DNA of 64,000 nucleotides from Dama dama (Eukaryota > Chordata > Mammalia > Artiodactyla > Cervidae). The stretch covers positions 33,465,001 through 33,529,000 of the forward strand of contig NC_083696.1 in the NCBI RefSeq assembly GCF_033118175.1, read 5' to 3'. Under the pieces are notes generated by a model. That model was given only the letters and a program-made list of their open reading frames with translations. It was not told where the DNA came from and ran no database searches. Both the position numbers and the translations under genes were made by a program. Of the stretch, positions 48,601 to 60,600 are shown piece by piece. Each line of letters begins with the position of its first letter. Position 1 is the stretch's first letter.

Positions 48601-51600
48601 TGTGCTGGGTGGAATGGGAGTGGGGAGGGAGGAGCAGATTCTATAATTCTGGAAACACAGGGAAGAGAATCCAGAAACAAGGTGAGGTTGTGGGAGGGAA
48701 AGGGAAAGAGTTCAAGCAGAACGGCAGTGAGGAAAACAAAAACAACTTCAGATTAAAGGGACTCTGAATAAACAGATATTATGTAGAGGCACAAAGGAAG
48801 ATGGAGAGGGGTGTATCCATGCCTGCACCCCAGATACCCTTCACCTAAATTGATGACATAATGAAACAGCTTTGGGGGCTATTTGAACATTTGAAAGAAC
48901 AACAGAGAGGTAGAGTTATCTTCTTTGAAAGTTCCTACAACACAGGATTAATTCTCTTCTGAAATAGTCAAATTTTGGTTTGTGCTTCTCCAGGAGGATG
49001 TGGTCAATTGATGCCATGTCCTCCCTTCTCTCAAGTTGGTGCCCAGGATATGACTAATTGAGCTTTCCCAAGCCTCCAAAGAAACACTGATTTCTGGCAC
49101 AGAAACAATGCCTGCCTGTCTCCTCCCTTGTAAGGCATTTGGATCATTCATTCTAAACACAACAGAAAAGCTAAACCTTAAACTGCTCTTTCTCTTGAAA
49201 TCACAGGTTTCGTCCTCTCACTTGTTAACTGCTTCAGTTATGTCTGCACCTGCGGCATTGGCTATTTCTAAACTTTTTTGGCCTGAGACAGAAACACCCA
49301 AAATAAACCTCAAGAATGCCATGAAAATGGAAAATGGGTAAGTGGGACAAGTTCACCTAGTTAATAGTTAATTACTACCCAAGTAGGAGGCTGGGGGTGG
49401 AGGAGGAGAGGTTTGCTCCAGTCCAAATTCAAAGTGCAGCAAAAATTTTATTATCAGAGAACACAGTGAATTAAAGTGAATTTAATTTCCCATAACGATG
49501 TAGACTTCATCCAAAATATCTTCTTTCAACACTCAAGGAAATCTCTTTTAACTACCAGTACCTAAATGTCAATACATTTCCTTGACTGTTCAGTGTAGGT
49601 ATTTCATTTAGTTAACTTTTTTTTAGATTGAAGTATAGTTGGTTTGTGATATTATAATAGGTTCAGGTGAATAGATAGTTAATTTTAAATATAATATATA
49701 GAGTTCATTGTGCCTCCCCTGGTAGCTCAGCAGTAAAGAATCCACCTACAATGCAGGAGACACAGGAGACATGGGTTTGATCCTTGGGTCAGGAAGATCC
49801 CCTGGAGAAGGAAATGGCAACCTACCCCAGTATTCTTGCCAGGAAAATCCCATGGACAGAGGAGCCTGGCAGGCTGCAGTCCACAGCATCACAAAGAGTC
49901 AGACACAACTGAGCAACTGAACCCACACATAGGCTTCATTGGGCCATGATTCAAGACTGTTGGAAAATCATAGGATCACCATTTCCAGAAGTTTCTTATA
50001 TAATAGGGATGATAAGATGTGATATTAGTATTCCTAACCCCTCTTAGGTTCATTTACTTTTTGCTCTTTTTGAAAGAAAGAGAAAGGGGTGGGGAAAAAA
50101 ATAAGGAATTTAGAGTATTCAAAAGTTTGTCATTATATAACAGAATTTATCAACCAACATGTTTCTGAGATTCATCCATTGTTTGTATATAAAGAATCAT
50201 AACCATGAGTGGAAAAGCAAGTTGCCAAAGTATATATATGGAATATGTGGATTTCACTTATAAAGCTAGCAAATGTGTAAACTAACACAATCTATTATTC
50301 AGGGGTAAAGAAAATTAAAAAGAAAGGGAATCTTAAGCAAATCCTAGTGGGCCAAGTACCTCTGAGGTTAGAGAGAAGAATATGTGATTAATGAGGGAGT
50401 GCTCAAAGCTGATGTGACATTCCATTTCTTAAATGAGATGATGGATGCATACACAGACCTTCCTTGAATTGTTAGTTCTTATATTGTGAATATTTTATAA
50501 ATATTTTCTGGAAGCCACTTTTAATCAAATATATTTGTTTAAACCTATAATATTTTATTCTTTCCCAATTTTTATTATAAATTATTTCCCCAAATTAAGA
50601 GTGGTATAACACTTAGACACTCATATGCCCATCACCTACACTTAAAAACTAAATCCTTTCATGATTTCATGGAATTCGGGTGAGTATTTGAGCCAGGACA
50701 TGGGCCTGAGAGTTTGTCTCTCCATTCGAATGAGCTCCGATTATGCCATTTCTACACCTATGATGTCCATCCACTGACAATCCTTCAGTAATTCTGGAAT
50801 TGCTATTTTTTGATAAAGTGATTCAAGGAATCTGCTAGAAGCTGCAACACAGGGAGCATCCTCATCCATCTCCCTGGTGGCGAACATTGCCGTGAATTTG
50901 ATTGCCTTCCTGGCCCTGCTGTCTTTTATGAATTCAGCCCTGTCCTGGTTGGGAAACATGTTTGACTACCCACAACTGAGTTTTGAGGTACAATTCCATC
51001 ATATTCCTCCTCCTTTTCGTTTCTGCCAATCTTTGTTAAAAATAAAACTGGTTTATGAACTGTCTATAATATACTCTAACTGGCTATAGTGCACTCTTCT
51101 ATCACGTACAGACTGACCAGGAACCCCCCATCTTCCCACCCCTCTCTCCTCCTTCCCCCAACACAGAATCATTCATTCCTGACTCCTTTGCCCAAATCCT
51201 TCCTTACTTCAAATGACCAGTTTCAACCTTTACTCCTAAAGGATAAAGAGAGGCTAGAGGAGGCACAAGGATTTCTGTGCCTAAGGACACAGAGGGGATG
51301 GGAACAATCTGGTCTCAGGCATGAGGCCCAAGAACTGGAAGCAAATCACTGCTCTAATGAGGTCTTCTTTATTTTTTGTAGGTAATATGCTCCTACATCT
51401 TCATGCCCTTTGCCTTCATGATGGGAATCGACTGGCAAGATAGCTTTATGGTTGCCAAACTCATAGGTTATAAGACATTCTTCAATGAATTTGTGGCTTA
51501 TCAGCAACTCTCAAAATTGATCCATTTAAGGCAAGCAGGTGGACCCAAATTTGTGGATGGGGTGCAGCAATACATGTCGGTGAGTACATTTCCTTCCTGA

Positions 51601-54600
51601 TATACTTCAACACATGCACACATTCATCAAATAGCTGCTGGTGCCTCTGTGTGTCACATACCATGCCAGGTATTTGGGGTACATCAGAGAAGAAAACATG
51701 CCCCAAATCTTTGACTTCACAATCGGGGTATGTTGAGTTAATCACAGGGTATGCATGTGCACATGTGTGTATGTGATTGTGTGTAGAAGAAAACACAGCT
51801 AATCTTTACCACTGTGATCATTTACTTTGGAGCCACTATAAGTGCAAATTCATGAGCTGGGATTAGAACAAATAGCTCGACTGGTAAAGAATCCATCTGC
51901 AATGCAGGAGACCCCGGTTCGATTTCTAGGTTGGAAAGATCTGCTGAAGAAGGGATAGGCTACCCACTCCAGTATTCTTGGACTTCCCTGGTAGCTCAGC
52001 TGGCAAAGAACCTGCCTGCAATGCAGGAGACCTGGGTTTGATCCCTGGGTTGGGAAGATCCCCTGGGAAAAGGGAATGGCTACCCACTCCAGTATTCTGG
52101 CCTGGAGAATTCCATGGACTATATAACCCATGGGGTCGCAAAGAGTCAGACATGACTAAGTGACTTTCACTTTCACTTCACTTTCACATCAGGTATTTAT
52201 GGAATGTCTTTGAGCGCTGTGCTATGGATGGCTGCCACAGTGTTAAATGAGTGATAAAGCCTCTGTTCTCATGGGACTCATCATCTAATGATCACAAAGT
52301 TCTCTTTCTTCCTGTTTAAGAAACTGTTTGATCTCTGAGAAACTGCCTAAGTGCCGTCTAGTGCCTGGACATATTAAAGAGGCAGTGAGACACAACAACT
52401 ATCCTCCAAGTGAATGTGGGAAGAAAAAAAAGCTCAGGCCCTATAATTATGTCAGGATTTCAGATCCATAGCCTGCAAGGAGATGCTCGTGTCTACTTGG
52501 CCTTGAATGGGATGAGGGAATCTGGGTGAGGCTATTATTTAAGCCATATTTGCAGCTGAGTCTCCGGCTTCTACTTTTCTGAAGAACAGAACTGACACAT
52601 GGAAACTCTGAGGGAAATGGTGAACATTTCCTACCACCAACATTACTCATCAAAACAAGCTGCTTGGAATTAATGTCCTAGGCACATATTTGGCTTTAAA
52701 GGGAAAGGGGAGGAAAAGCATGCTGTTCAAGGTTCTGAGACTGCCCACCTCTGACCATCTCTCCCAGTCTCCCAAACACCAAACACACAGATTACTCCCA
52801 CATGTTACACAAATATAACAGCATACTCCAGGAGACTATGGATTTGTATTTATGGTCAGGGGCGTTTTGACCCACACATCTGAGATGAACAATAGCTCTG
52901 CAGGTCTCCTATTTCTCAAATGTTCATTCTTCAACTGACCACGCAATGGAGCTTGGCCAAATGTCCTCACCGTTTGGATGCCGCCACAAACTAGCTGGCT
53001 TCCCTGCCAAAAGCAGAGAATAGGCTAAATTAAGTGAAATGTTTTCCATCCCCTACTGCTGGTTGCCTGAAAAAAGTAGTTTTGTTATTAAGCAAAGTGA
53101 GCTCTCAGTTCTGGCTGTACTAAGCAGGTTTGTGAACAGGTTATTAAGAGGATAGAAATAGAACAGTAGAGCTGATTTGGGTTGGGAGTGAGCCCAACCA
53201 GGGACAGACTCACAGGAGGATATTTGGAGATAGGAACTCAATGGATTTTGCTATTGTTGAGTCACAAAGGGGAAAGCATTTTGTTTTTCCAAATGTCTTA
53301 TTTCCAATCAACTAAATGGGGACGAGTTCTTACAATTTCTGTTTACCAACCAACAAGTAGTGGGAGTGTCCCATCATCTCCTGGAAAAGGTACAATGTGA
53401 CTAAAGCATACAACCTGGGCCCATAAGGCAAAAACCCAGTGTTATCCATTGAATTATGCACCCTGATGACCTTCATCTAAGTGTTCAGAATGCATACGTA
53501 CAGATGGAAAGATGCCCATCACTAATTATTAGAGAAATGAAAATCAAAACTGCAGTGAGCACAACCACACACCAGTCAGAAGGACCATCATTAAAAAGTC
53601 TACAAGTAACAAATGCTGGAGAGGGTATGGGGAAAAGGGAGCCCCCCTACACCGTTGGTTGGAATGTAAATTGATACAGCCACTGTGGAAAACAGTATGG
53701 AGGTTCCTCGATAGTTCAGTTGGTAAAGAATCCACCTGCAATGCAGGAGACCCCAGTTTGATTCCTGGGTCAGGAAGATCTGCTGGAGAAGGGATAGGTT
53801 ACCCACTCCAGTAGTCTTGGGGTTCCCTTGTGGCTCAGCTGGTAAAGAATCCACCTGCAATGCAGGAGACCCGGGTTTGATCCCTAGGTTGGGAAGATCC
53901 CCTGGAGAAGGGAGAGGCTACCCACTCCAGTATTCTGGCTTGGAGAATTCCATGGGCTGTATAGTCCATGAGGTTGCAAAGAGTCAGACATGACTGAGAG
54001 ACTTTCACTTTCACTTTTCCTCAAAAAACTAAAACTAGAGTGACCATATGATCCAACAATCCCACTCCTGGGAATATACTCAGAGAAAAGTGTAATATGA
54101 AAAGATGCATGCACCCCAGTGTTCATATCAGCACTATTTACAATAGCCAAGACACGGAAGCAACCTAAATGTCCATCAACGGATGAATGGATAAAGAAGA
54201 TATGGTACATATACACAATAGAATACTACTTAGCCATAAAAAATAAGAAAATAATGTCATTTTGCAGCAACGTGGATGAACCTAGCTATTATCATACTAA
54301 GTAAAGTAAGTAAGAGAAAGACAAATACCATATGATATCACTTATATCTAAGCAAAATCTAAAATATAACACAAATGAAATTATTTATGAAGCAGACACA
54401 GACTCACAGACAAGGAAAACAAACTTACAGTTACCAAAGGGGAAAGAGAAAAGAAGGGATAAATTCGGTTTGGTATTGGCAGATAAAAACTACTATACAT
54501 AAAATAGATAAACAATAAGGTCCTACTGTATAGGACAGCAAACTAGATTTATACCCTGTAATAAACCATAATGGAAAAGAATACACATCTGTATATAATA

Positions 54601-57600
54601 AATATATATCTATATATCTGAATCATTTTGCTGAGCAGCAGAAACTAACAAAACAGTGTAAATCAAATATACTTCTGTTTAAAAAAAAAAAAGGAATGCA
54701 TATGTAGCATGTTATCCCCAGAATGAGCTCTTTATCACTCCATCATTTTCACCATCTTCTTTTTCTTAGAATAAAGATAATACTTTGCATGTTTGGTTGT
54801 TTACACATAAAATGCACCATGGTACAGAACTCGAAAGGTACAAGAGGTGTACAGGATAAAGAAGTCATCCTCCCTATTTCTCTACCATTCAGCTCCTCTC
54901 CACATTTCACATCATGCTCTCTGTTGTCAGCAATGCTCCTTGCCCTTGGTAACATATCTTGGATGCCTGTGACACAATATGAGCATATCATAACTTATTT
55001 TAACCAGTCCCTTGTTGATGAACACTATTACAATTTTTTAGCTATTAGAAGTAATGCTACAATGACTTTCCTTGTTCCTGTGGCATCTTTGATCCAGTAC
55101 AAGGAAAACTGAAAGAAGTATTATTAATTTCCTAGTATAGTGCAGCTCTTTCTATCACATAACCCTTCAGCAAAGGCTAAGTGGAATCATCCCAGCCTCC
55201 TTGTCCTCTTATTATAATAAGACCCTACATGGCCACATCTGTGTCCCTTCTTCCCCTAGATCCTCAGAAATGAGAAGGGAATCTTAAGCACTTTTTGCCA
55301 TCTCCTTCCCCATGGTCTCTTAACAAGCTTGCCTATTTTTGAAGCCAATTGAACTAAATGAAAAAGCCATAGACTGAGCAGGGGACAAGAATGAGCTTTT
55401 CCACAAACAGTGGACTGCCCAAATACTTGAAATTTTTTTTTTTCCTGTCTGCATGATGATTGAGAATATCAACAAAGGAGTTCTCAGAAATTGTGAAAGA
55501 GAAGAGGAGCTTTATAATCAATAAAAAAAACTTACCATTCCCACTTGGATCTTGAATGTGAGCTTTTAAAAATTCAGTTAGTGGGGGGAAAAAAGTTAGA
55601 GAAAAAAAAAGGCACGGCTACTTTTGATAGAGCATTAGCCTGGTTTGTTCTTCAAGCCAAATCATAGATTTTTCAGGATTTTGGTAAAGAAGATTATTGC
55701 CTTGGTCATGTGAGTGCCTTTGCCAGATAGGCTGTGCCTCTTGTGAACAACTGAGCCCACTGAGTCTTCCAAGCCTCCCACAGTCAGCACCTCAACCTGA
55801 GGAAGATTGTCTGGGCTGAGCAGCATGTCTTGTCCATTGGAACAGAGGAGGAGGTCACGCTCATGCTTCCAAGAGTCCACCTGCCATCTTCTCATCTTTC
55901 CCCGTGAAAAGACTATTCACTCTCCTGGTACCTAATGTTCCTATGATCTGGTCAGAGCTGAGGAAAAAAGAAAGGCAAGCACATACCACAGATAGCTGAA
56001 AGGAGCCTCTCTGCTATCTGTGAACTTCCTTTTTACTCAGATAATTTCTTTTCACTGAAGTATAATTTACATACCCAAAAAGGCCTATTTTTTTTTTTTT
56101 ATTAGTTGGAGGCTAATTACTTCACAACATTGCAGTGGGTTTTGTCATACATTGACATGAATCAGCCATGGAGTTACATGTATTCCCCATCCCGATCCCC
56201 CCTCCCACCTCCCTCTCCACCCGATTCCTCTCGGTCTTCCCAGTGCACCAGGCCCGAGCACTTGTCTAATGCATCCCACCTGGGCTGGTGATCTGTTTCA
56301 CTATAGATAATATACATGCTGTTCTCTCGAAACATCCCACCCTCGCCTTCTCCCACAGAGTCCAAAAGTCTGTTCTGTACATCTGTGTCTCTTTTTCTGT
56401 TTTGCATATAGGGTTATCATTACCATCTTTCTAAATTCCATATATATGTGTTAGTATGCTGTAATGATCTTTATCTTTCTGGCTTACTTCACTCTGTATA
56501 ATGGGCTCCAGTTTCATCCATCTCATTAGAACTGATTCAAATGAATTCTTTTTAATGGCTGAGTAATATTCCATGGTGTATGTGTACCACAGCTTCCTTA
56601 TCCATTCGCCTGCTGATGGGCATCTAGGTTGCTTCCATGTCCTGGCTATTATAAACAATGCTGTGATGAACACTGGGGTACACATGTCTCTTTCAGATCT
56701 GGTTTCCTCAGTGTGTATGCCCAGAAGTGGTATTGCTGGGTCATATGGCAGTTCTATTTCCAGTTTTTTAAGAAATCTCCACACTGTTCTCCATAGTGGC
56801 TGTGCTAGTTTGCATTCCCACCAACAGTGTAAGAGGGTTCCCTTTTCTCCACACCCTCTCCAGCATTTATTGCTTGTAGACTTTTGGATAGCAGCCATCC
56901 TGACTGGCGTGTAATGGTACCTCATTGTGGTTTTGATTTGCATTTTTCTGATAATGAGTGATGTTGAGCATCTTTTCATGTGTTTGTTAGCCATCTGTAT
57001 GTCTTCTTTGGAGAAATGTCTGTTTAGTTCTTTGGCCCATTTTTTGATTGGGTCATTTATTTTTCTGGAATTGAGCTGCAGGAGTTGCTTGTATATTTTT
57101 GAGATTAATCCTTTGTCTGTTGCTTCATTTGCTATTGTTTTCTCCCAATCTGAGGGCTGTCTTTTCACCTTACTTATAGTTTCCTTTGTAGTGCAAAAGC
57201 TTTTAAGTTTCATTAGGTCCCATTTGTTTATTTTTGCTTTTATTTCCAATACTCTGGGAGGTGGGTCATAGAGGATCCTGCTGTGATTCATGTTGGAGAG
57301 TGTTTTGCCTATGTTCTCCTCTAGGAGTTTTATAGTTTCTGGTGTTACATTTAGATCTTTAATCCATTTTGGGTTTATTTTTGTGTATGGTGTTAGAAAG
57401 TGTTCTAGTTTCATTCTTTTACAAGTGGTTGACCAGTTTTCCCAGCACCACTTGTTGAAGAGGTTGTCTTTTTTCCATTGTATATCCTTGCCTCCTTTAT
57501 CAAAGATAAGGTGTCCATAGGCTTGTGGATTTATCTCTGGGCTTTCTATTCTGTTCCATTGGTCTATATTTCTGTCTTTGTGCCAGTACCATACTGTCTT

Positions 57601-60600
57601 GATGACTGTGGCTTTGTAGTAGAGTCTGAAGTCAGGCAGGTTGATTCCTCCAGTTCCATTCTTCTTTCTCAAGATTACTTTGGCTATTCGAGGTTTTTTG
57701 TATTTCCATACAAATTGTGAAATTATTTGTTCTAGTTCTGTGAAAAATATCGTTGGTAACTTGATAGGGATTGCATTGAATCTATAGATTGCTTTGGATA
57801 GAAAAGCCATTTTGACAATATTGATTCTTCCAATCCATGAACACGGTATGTTTCTCCATCTGTTTGTGTCCTCTTTGATTTCTTTCATCAGTGTTTTATA
57901 CTTTTCTATATATAGGTCTTTTGTTTCTTTAGGTAGATGTACTCCTAAGTATATTTTGATAAATCTGTCACCTTTGTAACCACGCCCACAATCAAGATAA
58001 TGAACATTTCCACCACACTTAGAAAACTTCCTTTGGCCAGTTGTCAACAACACCTCATCCCACCCCAACCCAGTCCCAGGAAACCAGTGATCTTTCTCTC
58101 ACTACAGATCATTTTTGCTTATTCTAGAACTTCATATAAATGGATTCAGGATTCATGTTATTGCATGTGTTAGCTTTTTCCTTTCTATTGCAGAGTAGTA
58201 TCCTATTTTATGGATATCCACACTTTATTTATCCATTTGGCTATTGAAGGACATTTGAGCTGTTTCCAGCTTGGGGCTATTGTGAATAAAGTTGCTAGAA
58301 ATACTCATGTACAATCTCCTTGTAGGCATACGTCTTTATTTCTCCTGGCAACATTCCTAGGAGTGGTATTAGTGATCATACAGGCTGTTATGTTAATTCG
58401 ATTGCAAAAAAAACTGCTAGGTATGTTCATATTTCACGAACAGGCTGTGTTGCTTTACATTCCCACTAACATTGGAAGGACTGATGCTGAAGCTGAAATT
58501 CCAATACCTTGGCCACCTCATGCGAAGAGTTGACTCATTGGAAAAGACCCTGATGCTGGGAGGGATTGAGGGCAGGAGGAGAAGGGGACGACAGAGGATG
58601 AGATGGTTGGATGGCATCACTGATTCGATGGACATGAGTTTGAGTAAACTCTGGGAGCTGGTGCTGGACAGGGAGGCCTGGCGTGCTGTAATTCATGGGG
58701 TCGCAAAAAGTCGGACACGACTGAGCGACTGAACTGAACTGAACTGAACAGTGTATAAGAATCCCAATTGCTCCACATCCTTGCCCACACTTCATGTTGT
58801 CCATCTTTTTTGCCATTTTGCCATTTTACCCACTCCAGTACTCTTGCCTGGAAAATTCCATGGATGGAGGAGCCTGGTAGACTACAGTCCATAGGGTCGT
58901 GAAGAGTTGGACACAACTGAGCGACTTCACAATGATATCATTGTTTTCATTTAATTTTCATTTTCCTTGTGACAATTGATGTCAAACATCTTCTCCTATG
59001 CTTATGTTGGCCACTTGCATATCTTTCATGAAATCTTTTTATCTATTTTTTAATTGAATGCTTGTCTTCTTAATGAGTTATAGCATTTCTTTATACATTC
59101 TGAATAAGTCGTCTGTCAAATAAATGTAATGTGAGTATTTTCTGGAACCAACTTTGTATCATCAGCAGCTAATACTTTGCCTGACACAATATAAAAGTTA
59201 TCATTGAGCAGAAGATAGCATTTGTAGAGGACAAGACTACCAATCTAAGAACTTCATGAAGTCTCTGAACCCACACAGCCCCTTTCTCTTCCTCAAAATT
59301 CAAGGGCAGATGGAAAAAACAACAGATGTTTGACACCATACACTGTACATTTATCTGTCGATAGTGATTTCATAGTCAGAATTGGAAGCCCAGTTAGGAT
59401 GTCAGATTTACTAAACTAGATCACAACATGTATACATCTGTGTGTTTATGCTTATTTCCAGATGCGTTCTGAGGCAATCTCCACTTATGCTCTCTGTGGC
59501 TTTGCCAATTTTGGTTCCCTGGGAATAGTGATCGGTGGACTCAGTAAGTGAAAAGAATATTCTTCACCAACAGATATAGTGTAAACGTGCTTCTGATCTC
59601 CATGTTGCTCTGTATCATTATCTGTGTTAGAAAGAGAGACACTGCAACAGTGGTAAATTCTTTGGGGTCTGTTTTTTCCCCCGCTCTGCAATGTAGTTTT
59701 CCTATGTGCATCCTGGCTAACATCAGGAAGAATTTGCTCAAATGAACAGATATTATTACTCCACTCAAATATGACAAATACATTTCACTTTGCATGCCAA
59801 TTCCAATAGATTTTTAATGACCACCTGGAGAAGGATTCTGAGGGCCAGTGGAAGTTCAATGGGAAAATGCTGTGATTAATTAATTCTGTGCCACCATAGG
59901 CAAAGAAGGGGACGGTGAGAGATGAGTTGCAGATATTTCGATCCCTCCTTGCAACCCATTTGCCTTGCCATGCCCTCAACACACTGTGAGGTCTCCTACA
60001 CCAGAGAAACTTCTCTGGATGTGAAGCTCATCACTTAGCTCTTGAATCTTGAATTTTCCCACTCAGTTTAAAAAAGGAAAAGAAAACTCAGCTGACTGGA
60101 GACTCCAGCCCTAGAACTCTCAGAGGCAGGGAATTTGGAATTTTAATCAATATCCTCAACGTTAACCTTTCATACTTTCTTCCACGTTCCCCAGGTTCCA
60201 TGGCTCCTTCAAGAAAGCATGACATCACCGCAGGAGCAATGAGAGCGCTGATTGCAGGGACCATCGCCTGCTTCCTAACGGCCTGCATCGCAGGTATTAT
60301 GTTGTGTTGTTTGTGTCCTGTCTCCCTGCGCTCACGGGATGGCAACTTTGGGGGGACAGTGCCCACCTCCTACATACACAGCACACGCTGCTCTAGAGAG
60401 CTGAGAGGCAGAGTTGCTCCTAAGCATACTGTGATGTGAAATGTGTGGAGCATGGTGCAGAAGTCAAGAATAGAAGAAAAGTTCAGTGACATCATTAACT
60501 AAATAAATGGCACTCTGTTCCACTTCTAGGCATACTTACCAACACCCCTGTAGACATCAACTGCCACCACATTTTGGAGAATGCCTTCAACTCCAGCTTA

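Larger units (their letters stand above)
45960..49206 (+). other. SLC28A3: SLC28A3 intron (3.2 kb) with a MER5A-like element split by an L1
   Basis: The centre is a 1.63 kb L1 insertion inside an older MER5A-like element. 45960-46504 and 48325-49206 have no confidently recognised repeat, though 46320-46500 resembles a diverged old mammalian repeat. Confidence 0.85.
56042..59130 (-). mobile_element. Old L1 (L1M-like) 3' half, interrupted three times
   Basis: Antisense blocks: TGAAGTATAATTTACATACC (56058), then TGTAACCACGCCCACAATCA with GATAATGAACATTTCC (57977), TTATCCATTTGGCTATTGAA (58228), GTTGCTTTACATTCCCACTA (58449), CAATTGCTCCACATCCTTGC (58767) and TTCTTTATACATTCTGAATA (59088). Their order is right for one element once the young L1, BovB and Bov-A inserts are removed. 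Confidence 0.75.
51580..59461 (+). other. SLC28A3: SLC28A3 intron (7.9 kb), the largest inside the visible coding region
   Basis: Built largely from nested retroelements: a Bov-tA3-like SINE, a sense L1 3' end split by another SINE, and an old antisense L1 split by a young antisense L1, a BovB fragment and a Bov-A monomer. 52191-53469, 54694-56041 and 59131-59461 hold nothing I recognise. Confidence 0.85.

Noticed and set aside
56431..58068. 545-codon open frame on the minus strand
   Set aside because: Its N-terminal 35 or so residues come from an unrelated old L1 fragment and the rest from the truncated young L1. The fusion is accidental.
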